Below are positions 45,080 to 54,386 of a stretch of 64,000 nt of DNA, in pieces; position 1 is the stretch's first letter, and every line of letters starts with the position of its first letter. This stretch comes from Bog-756 sp963812885 (GTDB taxonomy: Bacteria > Actinomycetota > Acidimicrobiia > Acidimicrobiales > RAAP-2). The DNA is taken from contig CAWEWZ010000009.1 in the NCBI GenBank assembly GCA_963812885.1, positions 1-64,000 on the forward strand. The letters are read 5' to 3'. Under the pieces are notes generated by a model. That model saw only the letters and a program-made list of their open reading frames with translations, was not told where the DNA came from and made no database searches. The position numbers were made by a program, and so were the translations under genes.

Positions 45080-46297
45080 GTGTCCAAGGATGCCTCTATC
45101 TCCGTGTCCGGCCTCTCCAAGACCTACCGGATCTACACACGGGAGGAGCAGCAGGCGACCACGGCGGCCGAGGCGGTCATCAGGAAGCTCAAGCGGTCGC
45201 GGGCGAAGAAGGTCGTCGAGAAGTTCGAGGCGCTCCACGACGTGACCTTCGAAGTGAACTGGGGGGAAGTGGTCGGGATCATCGGCCGCAACGGGGCCGG
45301 GAAAAGCACCCTGCTCAAGATCATCAACCGGATCACCGCCCCGACCACCGGCCGTATCGAGTTGGGTGGCCGGGTGGGAAGCCTGCTCGAGGTGGGCACC
45401 GGCTTCCATCCCGAACTGACCGGTCGGGAGAACGTCTACCTCAACGGGACCCTGCTCGGCATGCGCCGGCGGGAGATCAAGGAGCGGTTCGACGCCATCG
45501 TCGACTTCGCCGGCACCGAGAAGTTCCTCGACACCCAGGTCAAGCGGTACTCGACCGGCATGTACATCCGTCTGGCCTTCGCGGTGGCCGCCCATCTGGA
45601 CAGTGAGATCCTGGTGGTCGACGAGGTGCTCGCCGTCGGCGACTCCGACTTCCAGGCCAAGTGTCTCCGCAAGATGAGGGAGGTGGCCCACGACGGCCGC
45701 ACCGTGCTGCTGGTGAGCCATCAGTTGCAGACGGTCTCGGACCTGTGCAGCTCGGCTCTCTACATGGAGAGCGGCCGCTTGGTCCTCCACGGCACCGTCG
45801 AAGAGGCGATGGAGGCGTACAAGCGAAGCTTCGCCCGCGCCGCGCCGATGCTCAAGGAGGCTTCGTTCCGCCCCGGGACCGGTGAGCTCCGCTTCGCCGA
45901 GGTGAGCGTGGCCAGCGACATCACCAAGCCGGGCGAGGAAGTGGTCGTCGAGTTTTCCGTCGGGGCCAACCCCGCCTTCGGGAACCGATACCACATCTCC
46001 TGTTTCTTGAACAACGAGGACGGGATGGTGATCTCCCAGTGCGACTCGAGGGTGGTCGACTTCTGGCTCGACCCGGCGACGGCCAACGAAGGCCGTTTCG
46101 CCCTCCGTACGCCGTGGCTGAAGCCGGGCGCGTACACCGTGGACATGATGATCCACGCCGGTGGCCATCCGACCGACATCTGGGAGCAGGCCTGCCACTT
46201 CCAGGTCCTGCCCGTCACCCCCTACCCACACCCGACCACCCCGGACGGGACCGACCGGGGCGTCGTCTTCCCCGACTTCGACTACTCGCAGCGCTGA
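45080..46297 (+). CDS. wzt: Wzt-type polysaccharide ABC transporter ATPase with C-terminal carbohydrate-binding domain
   Basis: 405 residues. Start GTG 45080 is chosen because TAACGT (45067-45072) ends 7 nt upstream; GTG 45047 would add 11 residues. The Walker A motif is GRNGAGKST, the signature is YSTGMYIRLAFA, Walker B is ILVVDEVLAVGD, and the H-loop is VSHQ. From about residue 270 there is a beta-sandwich Wzt_C domain (GELRFAEVSVASDITKPGEEVVVEFSV) of the kind that recognises the polymer end before export. With Wzm it exports undecaprenyl-linked O-antigen- or teichoic-acid-like glycans. Confidence 0.92.
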   Translation: MSKDASISVSGLSKTYRIYTREEQQATTAAEAVIRKLKRSRAKKVVEKFEALHDVTFEVNWGEVVGIIGRNGAGKSTLLKIINRITAPTTGRIELGGRVGSLLEVGTGFHPELTGRENVYLNGTLLGMRRREIKERFDAIVDFAGTEKFLDTQVKRYSTGMYIRLAFAVAAHLDSEILVVDEVLAVGDSDFQAKCLRKMREVAHDGRTVLLVSHQLQTVSDLCSSALYMESGRLVLHGTVEEAMEAYKRSFARAAPMLKEASFRPGTGELRFAEVSVASDITKPGEEVVVEFSVGANPAFGNRYHISCFLNNEDGMVISQCDSRVVDFWLDPATANEGRFALRTPWLKPGAYTVDMMIHAGGHPTDIWEQACHFQVLPVTPYPHPTTPDGTDRGVVFPDFDYSQR

Positions 46298-46303
46298 GGA
46301 CCC

Positions 46304-47122
46304 ATGGCCACCATCGTCATCACTCCGCCCAAGAAGTTCTCCATCCCCAAGATCTCCGAGCTGTGGGAGGCCCGCGAGGTCCTGTACCGCTTCGGTGCCC
46401 GAGACGTGACCCTCCGCTACCGACAGACCCTCCTCGGTGTGGTGTGGGTGGTGCTCCAACCGCTCCTGACTGCCCTGCTCTTCGTCCTCCTCTTCTCGAG
46501 AGTCGCGCACCTCGACTACGGCGGTGCGCCCCCGATCGTGTTCATCTTCGCCGGGATGGTGGTCTGGAACCTGTTCAACGGGATCATCAGCCGCGCCCAG
46601 GGCTCGCTGGTTTCCAACCGGGACCTGGTGTCGAAGGTCTTCTTCCCCCGGATGCTGGTGCCCCTGGCCGTCGTCTACTCGTGCCTGGTCGACTTCCTGG
46701 TCTCGATGGTGTTCCTCGCCGCCCTCATGATCATCTTCGGGGTCAACCCGGGCGTGGCCGTGCTCCTCGTCCCGGTGTGGGCGGCCATGTTCATCCTGCT
46801 GGCCAGCGGTATCGGCCTGGTGACGTCGGCGCTCACCGTGCGTTTTCGCGACGTCAACTACTTCGTGCCGTTCCTCCTGCAGTTCCTGCTCTTCGCCAGC
46901 CCCATCGTCTACTCCATCGCCAACGTGCCGGCCCAGTACCGAGTCATCTACGACCTGAACCCGCTGACCTGGCTGCTCCAGGCCTTCCAGTGGTCGGTCG
47001 TGAACCAGCCGGCCCCTCCTGTGTGGGAGTTCGTGATGGCCATCGTGGGGCCGATCGTCGTTTTCGTCGCCAGTGCCATCATCTTCGAACAGATGGAGCG
47101 CGGCTTCGCCGACGCCATCTGA
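46304..47122 (+). CDS. wzm: Wzm-type polysaccharide ABC transporter permease
   Basis: 272 residues, 6 bp after wzt. It is an ABC-2 fold with about six membrane helices: RDVTLRYRQTLLGVVWVVLQPLLTALLFVLLFS (the conserved cytoplasmic RYRxSxLGxxW entry), FIFAGMVVWNLFNGII, the VFFPRMLVPLAVV coupling segment, and YFVPFLLQFLLFASPIVYS. It forms the membrane channel for the glycan exported by the Wzt ATPase. Confidence 0.93.
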   Translation: MATIVITPPKKFSIPKISELWEAREVLYRFGARDVTLRYRQTLLGVVWVVLQPLLTALLFVLLFSRVAHLDYGGAPPIVFIFAGMVVWNLFNGIISRAQGSLVSNRDLVSKVFFPRMLVPLAVVYSCLVDFLVSMVFLAALMIIFGVNPGVAVLLVPVWAAMFILLASGIGLVTSALTVRFRDVNYFVPFLLQFLLFASPIVYSIANVPAQYRVIYDLNPLTWLLQAFQWSVVNQPAPPVWEFVMAIVGPIVVFVASAIIFEQMERGFADAI

Positions 47123-47133
47123 GCGCGGTCCCG

Positions 47134-48798
47134 TCAGCCCATGGCGCCCGGCGCGAAGCGATCGAGGATCCAGCGGGTCAGGAGGGGATAGCCCCGGGTC
47201 TGACCCTCGACGGTGTACAGCGAATGGTCGTCACCGGGGATGACCTCGATGACCAACGTGCCCCGTCGACGGAGTCGACGGCGGACCATCGACCAGTACA
47301 GCGACGGTTCGAACTCGCGGGAATCGATTTCACTGAAGATGACCAGCACCGGGATCCCGCGCCGGCTGACCGCGGCCACCGGGTGGATCGGTGACCCTTT
47401 GACCCACACCTGGCACACCGCCTGCCATGATTTGAGGGCCACCCGCGAATGCTTGACGGACAAGTCGCGGAGCCAGGCCGGCATCGGCCGGTAGGCCAGC
47501 CGCCGTTGGTCGATGACGCCGAGATCGACGTCGGGGACCCACCCGGTCAGTCCCGGGTTGATGGCACAGACCCCCCGGGGACGTAACCGGAGGCCGCCCT
47601 CGATGGCGTGATAGCCGCCCGAGGACAGTCCCACCAGGATGAGGTTCCGTCCCGCGGGGTCGCCCAGGGCTTCGGCCAGGTCGCAGAGATCGTCGATGGC
47701 CTCGGGGGGCTTCGGGACCTGGCGGGGCAGGTCCGGGCGTCCGAAGGTCTCCCCGATACCGTCGATGTCGACCCGGACACATCGCAGCCCGTGGCCGGCG
47801 TAGTGGCGGGCCAACTCGACCCACTTGCGTCCGGACCCGGTATGGTCCAGCGCCCCCGCCGAGAGGAAGACCACGGTCGGCGACGACGGCCCGCAGAGCA
47901 TGCCCGGCTCGGTGATCATGGCGAACAAGGCGTTGGGTCCCAGCCAGACGGCGTGCTCGGTGATGGACCTGCCCTTGGCATCCCGGGCCACCTCGGCCTC
48001 GTCGACCAACTCGGGGCGTAGTTCGAGCTCGGGCGCGTCGATGGCCCGGGACAGCCAGTCGACGATCGTCTTGATCGAGGTGGCCGGCAGGGTGATCATC
48101 TGCGGGGGGACATCCAAGAGGTCGGGCTGCCCGTCCACCTCGATCCAGTCGACGTGTCCGGCGCTGGCGCGGTCGGCGGGCACGCCTCGCCCCTCGCTGC
48201 GCAGCGCTATCAGGACCCGGTCGACCGCCGAGTAGTCGGCCGAGGTCAAGGTGAGCGCGGACAGCTCCTCCACCGTCTCGGCCGGAAAGGTGAACCCCGG
48301 GCTGGTGACCGAACCGTCGCCCGCCTGCGGGGCTCCGTAACCGGTGGCCAACAGCGTCCGCTCGAAGCGCAGGAAGGCCCGGCCCGAATCCCATGGATCC
48401 CAGACCACGAGGCGGTCGACCGACGTGCCGCGGCTGATGGCCTCGATGGCCAGCAGAGCGCCCGAGCGCATCCCGAGCAGGGCCACCGGCCCGTCCGTGG
48501 ACCGTCGGGCAAAGGAGACGGCATCGTCGATGCTGGCCAACCAGTCGTCCAACCGCCCGGGATCGCCGAAATGGCCGGCCGAGTCGCCGGTGCCCGCATA
48601 GGCGAAGCGCAGCGCCGCCACCCCGGACCCCGCCAGTTGGACGGAGAGCGCCTGGAGCGCGGGCTGGGTGTTGGCCACCTCACGTCCGAGAGGGCCGCAC
48701 ATGATGACCACCCCGCGGGCCCGGGCGCCTTCGGGAATGTGGAAGTACCCGAACAACCGGCGCTCGGGCGGCCCGAACCATGTCGGTGAGGGCCTCAT
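47134..48798 (-). CDS. tandem alpha/beta-hydrolase protein
   Basis: 554 residues holding two alpha/beta-hydrolase modules. The first (about 1-270) resembles exosortase-associated hydrolases: GPLGREVANTQPALQALSVQLAGSG, LRFAYAGTGDSAGH, and an elbow reading GMRSGA (109-114) with Arg111 where the nucleophile is expected, so it is probably inactive or altered. The second (about 280-554) has a proper elbow GLSSGG in LILVGLSSGGYHAIEG, an acid region IFSEIDS, and a catalytic His in GDDHSLYT. The frame is intact. It is opposite in direction to the surface-polysaccharide genes. The substrate is unknown. Confidence 0.75.
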   Translation of the reverse strand: MRPSPTWFGPPERRLFGYFHIPEGARARGVVIMCGPLGREVANTQPALQALSVQLAGSGVAALRFAYAGTGDSAGHFGDPGRLDDWLASIDDAVSFARRSTDGPVALLGMRSGALLAIEAISRGTSVDRLVVWDPWDSGRAFLRFERTLLATGYGAPQAGDGSVTSPGFTFPAETVEELSALTLTSADYSAVDRVLIALRSEGRGVPADRASAGHVDWIEVDGQPDLLDVPPQMITLPATSIKTIVDWLSRAIDAPELELRPELVDEAEVARDAKGRSITEHAVWLGPNALFAMITEPGMLCGPSSPTVVFLSAGALDHTGSGRKWVELARHYAGHGLRCVRVDIDGIGETFGRPDLPRQVPKPPEAIDDLCDLAEALGDPAGRNLILVGLSSGGYHAIEGGLRLRPRGVCAINPGLTGWVPDVDLGVIDQRRLAYRPMPAWLRDLSVKHSRVALKSWQAVCQVWVKGSPIHPVAAVSRRGIPVLVIFSEIDSREFEPSLYWSMVRRRLRRRGTLVIEVIPGDDHSLYTVEGQTRGYPLLTRWILDRFAPGAMG

Positions 48799-48894
48799 CT
48801 CAGGGCCTGTCGCTCAGGCTGCACATCGGGGGCAGTTCGTCTCCATGGGCAGTCAGCGGCTGTGCATCGAGGGCCGTGTACCTTTTGTGAGGCA

Positions 48895-49825
48895 ATGACA
48901 GAATCCTCCCCCTCCGTCGGCACCGCTCCCGCCGAGCCGTCGAGAACGCCGGGCTCCCTTCGCCTCGGCGCCTACCTCCTCCTCGGTTACCCCGCCTTCC
49001 TCGAGCAGAGCATCCGTTCCATCTACGCTATCGCCGAACGCATCGTGGTTGTCTATGACGAGGCCGGGTTGAGCTGGACCGAGACGGCCGCTACCCATCG
49101 AGTACTGCCTGTCGGTCGTCGAACGGATGGACACCGACCACAAGGTGGTGTTGCTCCCCGGCAACTTCCACGACACCGGCCTGCTCCCGCTGGAGGCCGA
49201 GACGCTCGAGCGCAACGCCGCCATCGCCGCCCTTGGCCAGGACGTCGACTGGGTGGTGCAGATCGATACCGACGAGGTGCTCGGTAGTCCCCGCCGGTTC
49301 GTCGAGGCCATCGGCCGGGCCCACGCCGAGGGAAGGTCCGCCCTCGACTATCCGGCCCGCTGGCTCTACGGGCACGTGGGCGGACAGCTCTATCTGGAGC
49401 GGTGCCGGCGGACCTGGGGCGTCTCGGCCGGGTATCCCGGCCCGACGGCGGTGAAAGCCGGCACCGTGCTCGAACTGGCCCGTCAGTGCGACGTGCCCAT
49501 CTGGCGGATCGACTTCCGGCGCCGGAACACCGACCCCGCCCATCCCCGCCGCGCCCGGGTGGACGAGTTGGTCCGGCCCGACGAGGGAATCTGGCATTTC
49601 TCGTGGGTCCGGTCCGAGAGGGAGATGCGGGACAAGGCCGCCTCCTCCGGTCATGTTGACGAGGTCAACTGGGGCAAGGAGATCGACCGTTGGCTGGAGC
49701 GCTGCCGTCATCCGCGCCTGACCACGCTGTTGACCCCGGTGCGCCGCCCTCCGGCGGTGGTCGGAGCGCCGACCTGGTTGCGCACGGCCCGGGTTCCCGA
49801 CTCGGTGCTCGACGTCGCCGGATGA
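48895..49825 (+). CDS. glycosyltransferase family 2-like protein, one frameshift
   Basis: ATG 48895 begins a GT-A-like N-terminus (RLGAYLLLGYPAFLEQSIRSIYAIAERIVVVYDEAGLSW). The frame changes near 49095-49105, and the remainder (SVVERMDTDHKVVLLPGN, ERNAAIAALGQDVDWVVQIDTDEVL with the DxD-like metal motif, then an extended C-terminus) runs to 49825. It is probably a sugar transferase for the exported surface polymer. The stop overlaps the next start (ATGA), which supports the corrected frame. Confidence 0.7.
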
Positions 49826-50790
49826 GCACCCCGACCGTCTCGGTCGTCATCATCACCTACCGCCGGCCGGACTTCGTGACCCGGTGCCTCGAGCATCTGC
49901 TGGCCCAGACCGTGGCGCCGCACGAGATCCTCGTGGTCGATTCGTCGTCCGACGACGAGACCGAGCGGTTGGTTGGCGAGCGGTTCCCGACGGTGACCTA
50001 CGCGGTGTGCACGGCGGGGATGGGGGCGATGGCCACCGCCCGTAACCTCGGCTACCGGATGACCAGCGGCGAAATCCTGGCCTTCGTCGACGACGACGCC
50101 TTCGCCGAGCCGCAGTGGCTGGCGCACCTGCTGCCCTTCTACGACGATCCCGAGGTCGGGGCGGTCGGTGGCCGGCAGATCCGCCGGATGCCCGGTGAAC
50201 TCGACGAGGGGGTGGACGCCATCGGTCAGCTGCAGCCGGACGGCACCATCACCGGCAACTTCGCCGCCGACCCCGGCCGACCGGTACCCGTCGACCATCT
50301 GCTGGGCGCCAACATGTCCTTCCGCCGTTCGGTGCTCGACCGGATCGGCGGGATCCACGAGGGTTACGGCGGGACCTGTGTCCGCGAGGAGACCGACCTC
50401 TGCCTCCGGGTGGCCCATGCCGGATTCAAGCTGGTGTACACGCCCGACGCCGTGGTCGAGCATCTGGCCGCGCCCTATGCCAAGGGCAGGCGATTCGATC
50501 TGCGCTACGTGTACTGGGCCCAGAAGAACCATCTCATCGTGCTCATCAGGAACTTCGGGGTCACCGAGCCCATCGTCCGGCGCTATGTGTCGACGTCAGT
50601 GGCCGGGTCGTTCGCCGCCATCGGGGAACGGACGTCGACCGCGGGGAGCAGGGCCCGGGCCCGCGACCTCTCCGGGGCGGTGAAGTCCGGTGGCGGCGCG
50701 GTCATGCGGACCGGCGTGGTCCTCGCCGCCACGGTCACCGGGGCCTGGACGGGCATCCGCCTGGCCGGCCGGGATCGCCGCCCGGACTGA
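49822..50790 (+). CDS. glycosyltransferase family 2
   Basis: 322 residues, complete. Its GT-A fold has VSVVIITYRRPDFVTRCLEHLLAQTVAPHEILVVDSSS, the DxD-type metal motif LAFVDDDAF, GANMSFRRSVLDRIGG, and the ED-like acid in REETDLCLRVAHAGF. One weak C-terminal helix (GVVLAATVTGAWTGIRLA) may bind the membrane. It transfers a nucleotide-activated sugar during synthesis of the glycan exported by Wzt/Wzm. It is coupled to the preceding transferase by a 4-bp overlap. Confidence 0.9.
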   Translation: MSTPTVSVVIITYRRPDFVTRCLEHLLAQTVAPHEILVVDSSSDDETERLVGERFPTVTYAVCTAGMGAMATARNLGYRMTSGEILAFVDDDAFAEPQWLAHLLPFYDDPEVGAVGGRQIRRMPGELDEGVDAIGQLQPDGTITGNFAADPGRPVPVDHLLGANMSFRRSVLDRIGGIHEGYGGTCVREETDLCLRVAHAGFKLVYTPDAVVEHLAAPYAKGRRFDLRYVYWAQKNHLIVLIRNFGVTEPIVRRYVSTSVAGSFAAIGERTSTAGSRARARDLSGAVKSGGGAVMRTGVVLAATVTGAWTGIRLAGRDRRPD

Positions 50791-50793
50791 CCC

Positions 50794-51927
50794 CTACCGG
50801 GCCGACCGGAAGGACGGCTTCGAGTCCGTCCACCGTCTGGGCCAGGGTGAACTGGTCGAGAACCCGGGCCCGGCAGAGCTGGGCCAGCTCCGGCTCCTTG
50901 TCCCGCCAGTGGATGAGGCCGGCCAGCTGCTCGGCCAGTCCGGCGCTGTCCTACCGTTCGAACAGGAAGCGGCCCGAGGGGACCGGTCAGGATCTCGGGG
51001 ATCCCACCGACCCGCGAGGCCAGCACCGGCCGACCGGTGGCAGAGCGCCTCGATCACCGTCCGGCCGAAGGGCTCCTGCCATACCGACGGCACCACCACC
51101 ACATCGGAGGCGTGGAGCGGCGTCACCACGTCACGCTGCCCAGGGACGAACCGCACCGTGTCGGCGGCCAGCTCCTCCAGCTCGGCCCGGTAGGCCGCCG
51201 CATCGGCGTGCACGGTCGACGAACCCATCACCAGCAGCCTGGCCTCGTCGGGACCGAAGTCGAGCCGGCGCCAGGCGTCGAGCAGGACGTGCACACCCTT
51301 CTCGCGGTCGAGCCGTCCGAAGTAGGTGACGACGAACGGATCGCTCGCCGAGGCCGAGGGCGTGACGAGCCCCGGATCGCTCCTCGTCGCCGCCGAAGGG
51401 GTACTCGGCCGGGTCCACCCCGTTGAAGACGACGTCGACCTTGTCCGGGTCCAACCCCGAGGCCAGCCACAGTCCGGCGACGTAGTGGGAGACCATGACG
51501 AACCGGTCGACGTGGCGGCGCAGCCGGTCGATCTGGCGGGTGCTCGAGGTGGTCGCTGTGCCCGTGCTCGTGGCACACCACCGGGGCGCCGGCCAGCTTG
51601 CCGGCCGGCACCGCCCAACCGGTGGACATGATCCGGTTGCCGTAGATGAGGTCCGGTCGACGGCGGACGGCGACCATTGCCGCCGGCACCATCATGGCCA
51701 TCTGCTTGGGCCGTGCCCGTCCGGCCGGTGGGGAACCAGTAGTCGACGTCGGGCACCTTGGTCACCGACTGACAGAAGGTCCGGTAGTCGGGAACCAGCG
51801 AGCCGGCCTCGCGGTAGAGGAGGTGGACCTGATGTCCACGGCGGGCCAGTTCGCGGCTCACCTGGAACACATTGAGCTCCACGCCACCCATCGGGCTGGT
51901 GCTGTGGACGTTGGTGACCAACCTCAT
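50794..51927 (-). pseudogene. glycosyltransferase family 4, broken by at least four frame changes
   Basis: It starts at ATG 51927 with a GT4 N-terminus (MRLVTNVHSTSPMGGVELNVFQVSRELARRGHQVHLLYREAG). Further parts are found in other frames: RRRPDLIYGNRIMSTGWAVPAGKLAGAPVVCHEH, YVAGLWLASGLDPDKVDVVFNGVDP, then VVTYFGRLDREKGVHVLLDAWRRL and SDVVVVPSVWQEPFGRTVIEAL (the E-x7-E donor-site region), then LASRVGGIPEILTGPLG. All segments are in the right order with nothing missing, so indel errors or a very young pseudogene are likely. The exact 3' end is unclear. It probably belongs to the surface-glycan cluster. Confidence 0.6.
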
Positions 51928-52002
51928 CGAGCGGCCTCTCCTACCCAAAAGGCCACTCTCCCACGGACGGCTGCCGGCACCTCCCGGCAGGGTCGGCTCA
52001 GG

Positions 52003-53065
52003 TCACGGCACGCACGAGCGCCACACCTCGGCATGGGCGGCCGCGCTGGCCTCCCAGGTGAACATGCCGGCTCGCCGCCGGCCCCGCCCGATCATCGATT
52101 CGGTGTCGGGGCCACCGGCCAGCGCCGCCACCAACCCCTCGGCCAGGCCGGGTCCGTCCGGTTCCACCAGGTAGGCGGCGTCAGCGCAGACTTCGGGCAA
52201 CGAGCTCCGGGCCGCGGCGACCACCGGCACCCCGGCGGCCATGGCCTCGAGGGCGGGCAGTCCGAACCCCTCATAGGTGGAGGGGACGACGACGGCGGCG
52301 GCGGCGGCCATCAGGCCCTGGACCGTCGGGTCGTCCACTCGCCCGAGGCGGACGGTCCCGGCCAGCGGGGCGAACAGGCGGTCCCGCCGCTCGTCCTGCG
52401 GGCCCACCAGGACGAGCATGGCGTCGGGACGGGCCGAGCGGACCCGCGGCCAGGCCTCGGCCAGCCCGGCCAGGTTCTTGCGTTCGGTGCACCCGCCGGC
52501 ATGGAGGACGAAGGGCGACCGGATCCCACGGGCCTCGAGAGCCGCCGCGGTCAGGGGCGCGGCGCCGAAGAACCGCTCGCTGACCCCGTTGTGGATGGCA
52601 ATCGGCGCGTCGACGCCGAGGTGGGTGGCCACCTCGTTGGCCGAGAACTGCGACGGACACACGACCACCGCGGCCCGCCGGGCCGAGGCTGCGGCGTCGG
52701 CCGGCAGCCGGCCCTCGTCGGGGAACCGGAGGGACACCACGTCGTGCACGGTGAGCACCTCGGGCCACGGCGCCGGCGGCAGCCGCAGGTCCATCCGGTG
52801 GACGATCCCCCGGCCGCGGTAGAGGAACCGGCCGGCCGTGCGGCGGAAGGCGGGCGAGGCGTCGATGAGCACGCCGCGAGGGGACCCGTACGGTGCCGGC
52901 CAACGGTGACCGGAGGGTCCGCACCACGATCAGGTCCACCGACCAGTCGGGGCCCAGCTCGGCCGCCGCCCGGCCGGCCAGTTCCCGTTCGTAGACCTGC
53001 TGGCCCATCGGCTGCCCGACGGCCACGGTGGCCAGGGCCAGCTGCGGGGTCACCGCGGGTGCCAC
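52003..53065 (-). CDS. glycosyltransferase family 4, one frameshift near the N-terminus
   Basis: The main frame (52003-52872) has a complete GT4 C-terminal domain: VLTVHDVVSLRFPDEGR, FVLHAGGCTERKNLAGLAEAW, VPSTYEGFGLPALEAMAAGVPVVAA (ExFGxxxxE donor site). The N-terminus lies in another frame (LALATVAVGQPMGQQVYERELAGRAAAEL, with the GGxxxY-like acceptor loop) and joins near 52875. The start is taken as GTG 53065 but is not certain. It is a mannosyl/glucosyl-type transferase, and the sugar specificity is unknown. Confidence 0.72.
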
Positions 53066-53224
53066 CGGTGGGCGGCCACCGGTGCACCCGTCCCCACGGG
53101 ATCGGTGACGATGTCGGTCCGGGCGCAGGAGATGGGCAACGTTAGCGTCGGCGGAAGCGGCCGGATGGTGGGCGGTCGCCCGGCCGGGTCGGGGACGGGG
53201 TGGAGGGGTAGGTTGGGAGGAGTG

Positions 53225-53929
53225 GTGAGTCCGGTGGAAGCGGCCGACGTGTCGTCGGCACCGGCCGGCCCGGCGGCCGTTCGGGGGCGGCAGGCCCGTA
53301 CCGAACTGGTGGTCGGCGTGGCCCTCGTCGTGGCGGTGGTGGCCGTCGGTGCCGTCTACGCCCGCCGGACGGTGGCCGGGCCGTTCGACCGGTGGGTCCT
53401 CGACATCGTGCCCTCGGGTGGCGGGGGGTGGTTCACCCCGGTCACCTGGTTGCGGTACCCGCCTGTCACCGTGGTGGGCTCGATCGTGGCCGCCGCCGCC
53501 GTGTTCCGCCGGGACCGCCCCCGGGCGGTGGCCTGCCTCGTCGGGCCCACGCTGGCCTTGGTCACCTGCGAGCTCGTGGTCAAACCGGCTGTCGGCCGGA
53601 CCCTCGGCGGGGTGTACTCCTACCCGTCCGGCTCCACCGCCGGGGTGGCCGCACTGTCCACCGCCGCCGTCCTGGCCACCACCATCCGGTGGCGGTGGGC
53701 CACAGTGGTGGTGGCGTCGCTGGTGTCGCTGTGGATGTGGACCGCGGTCGTCTTCCTCCACTGGCACTACCCGACCGACGCGTTGGCCGGCCTGGCCTAC
53801 GGGGTCGGCGTGGTGCTGGTGACCGACGCCGCCGCCTGGAAGGTCTTCGCCGCCAGGGGCCGGCGGATTTCGGCGCCGTCGACCCCGGTCGCCGACCGCG
53901 GGCTCGAACCGCCGGCGCCACCGGCGTGA
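53225..53929 (+). CDS. PAP2-family membrane phosphatase
   Basis: 234 residues from GTG 53225 (GGGAGG just upstream); starts at 53222 or 53105 are possible. Five to six membrane helices carry the PAP2 signature: KPAVGRTLGG (usual KxxxxxxRP, with RT here), YPSGSTAG (PSGH-like, with Ser for the first catalytic His), and FLHWHYPTDALAG (SRxxxxxHxxxD-like). The first catalytic His appears to be lost, so activity is uncertain. Relatives dephosphorylate polyprenyl or phosphatidic lipids, fitting recycling of the glycan carrier lipid. Confidence 0.75.
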   Translation: MSPVEAADVSSAPAGPAAVRGRQARTELVVGVALVVAVVAVGAVYARRTVAGPFDRWVLDIVPSGGGGWFTPVTWLRYPPVTVVGSIVAAAAVFRRDRPRAVACLVGPTLALVTCELVVKPAVGRTLGGVYSYPSGSTAGVAALSTAAVLATTIRWRWATVVVASLVSLWMWTAVVFLHWHYPTDALAGLAYGVGVVLVTDAAAWKVFAARGRRISAPSTPVADRGLEPPAPPA

Positions 53930-53950
53930 TCGGCCACAGGATGCGAAGGC

Positions 53951-54343
53951 TCAGGCCGTCGGCCGGGGTGCGTCGGGGTCGGCACCACCCGCTGGCTTGC
54001 GGATGATGGCCACCGTGTCCTTCGGGTTGTCGGGGTCGAACCTCAGGTCGATGGGCTTGTCCGGGTCGTCGGGCTCACCGCGGGCCTCGATGACGAACGG
54101 CACTTCCTTCGTCTTGGATTGGAGGGCCTCCTTGAGCCCGACGGCGATGCCGGTCATGACCGCGCCGGTGGCCGAGCGCTTCATCCAATTGCTGAAGCGC
54201 AACGGATCCTTCCCCGTGACCGTCCCGTCACCATCGTCGGGCCCTCCGGCCCCGTCGGCGTCGGGGGCACCGGGCCCGTCGGGGGATGGGAGCGGGCCCT
54301 CGTCGGCCGGATCAGGCCTCGGGTTGGACTCCACGCCGTCCAC
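53951..54343 (-). CDS. hypothetical protein with conserved FSNWMKRSATGAVMTGIA segment
   Basis: 130 residues from GTG 54343; GTG 54334 is an alternative. The N-terminal 45 residues are Asp/Gly/Pro-rich and disordered. A central helix (RFSNWMKRSATGAVMTGIAVGLKEAL) is followed by a beta-strand region (VPFVIEARGEP, IDLRFDPDNPKDTVAII). The promoter region is shared with the divergent mntR-like gene. No function is recognised. Confidence 0.6.
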   Translation of the reverse strand: MDGVESNPRPDPADEGPLPSPDGPGAPDADGAGGPDDGDGTVTGKDPLRFSNWMKRSATGAVMTGIAVGLKEALQSKTKEVPFVIEARGEPDDPDKPIDLRFDPDNPKDTVAIIRKPAGGADPDAPRPTA

Positions 54344-54373
54344 GGTACCGTCCCGTGGACAGCGCCCGTACCG

Positions 54374-54379
54374 TAGGAT
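54374..54379 (+). promoter_or_regulatory. -10 box (TAGGAT) of a leaderless promoter
   Basis: TAGGAT, 7 nt, then GTG 54387. No Shine-Dalgarno is present. Confidence 0.5.
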
Positions 54380-54386
54380 CGACGGC

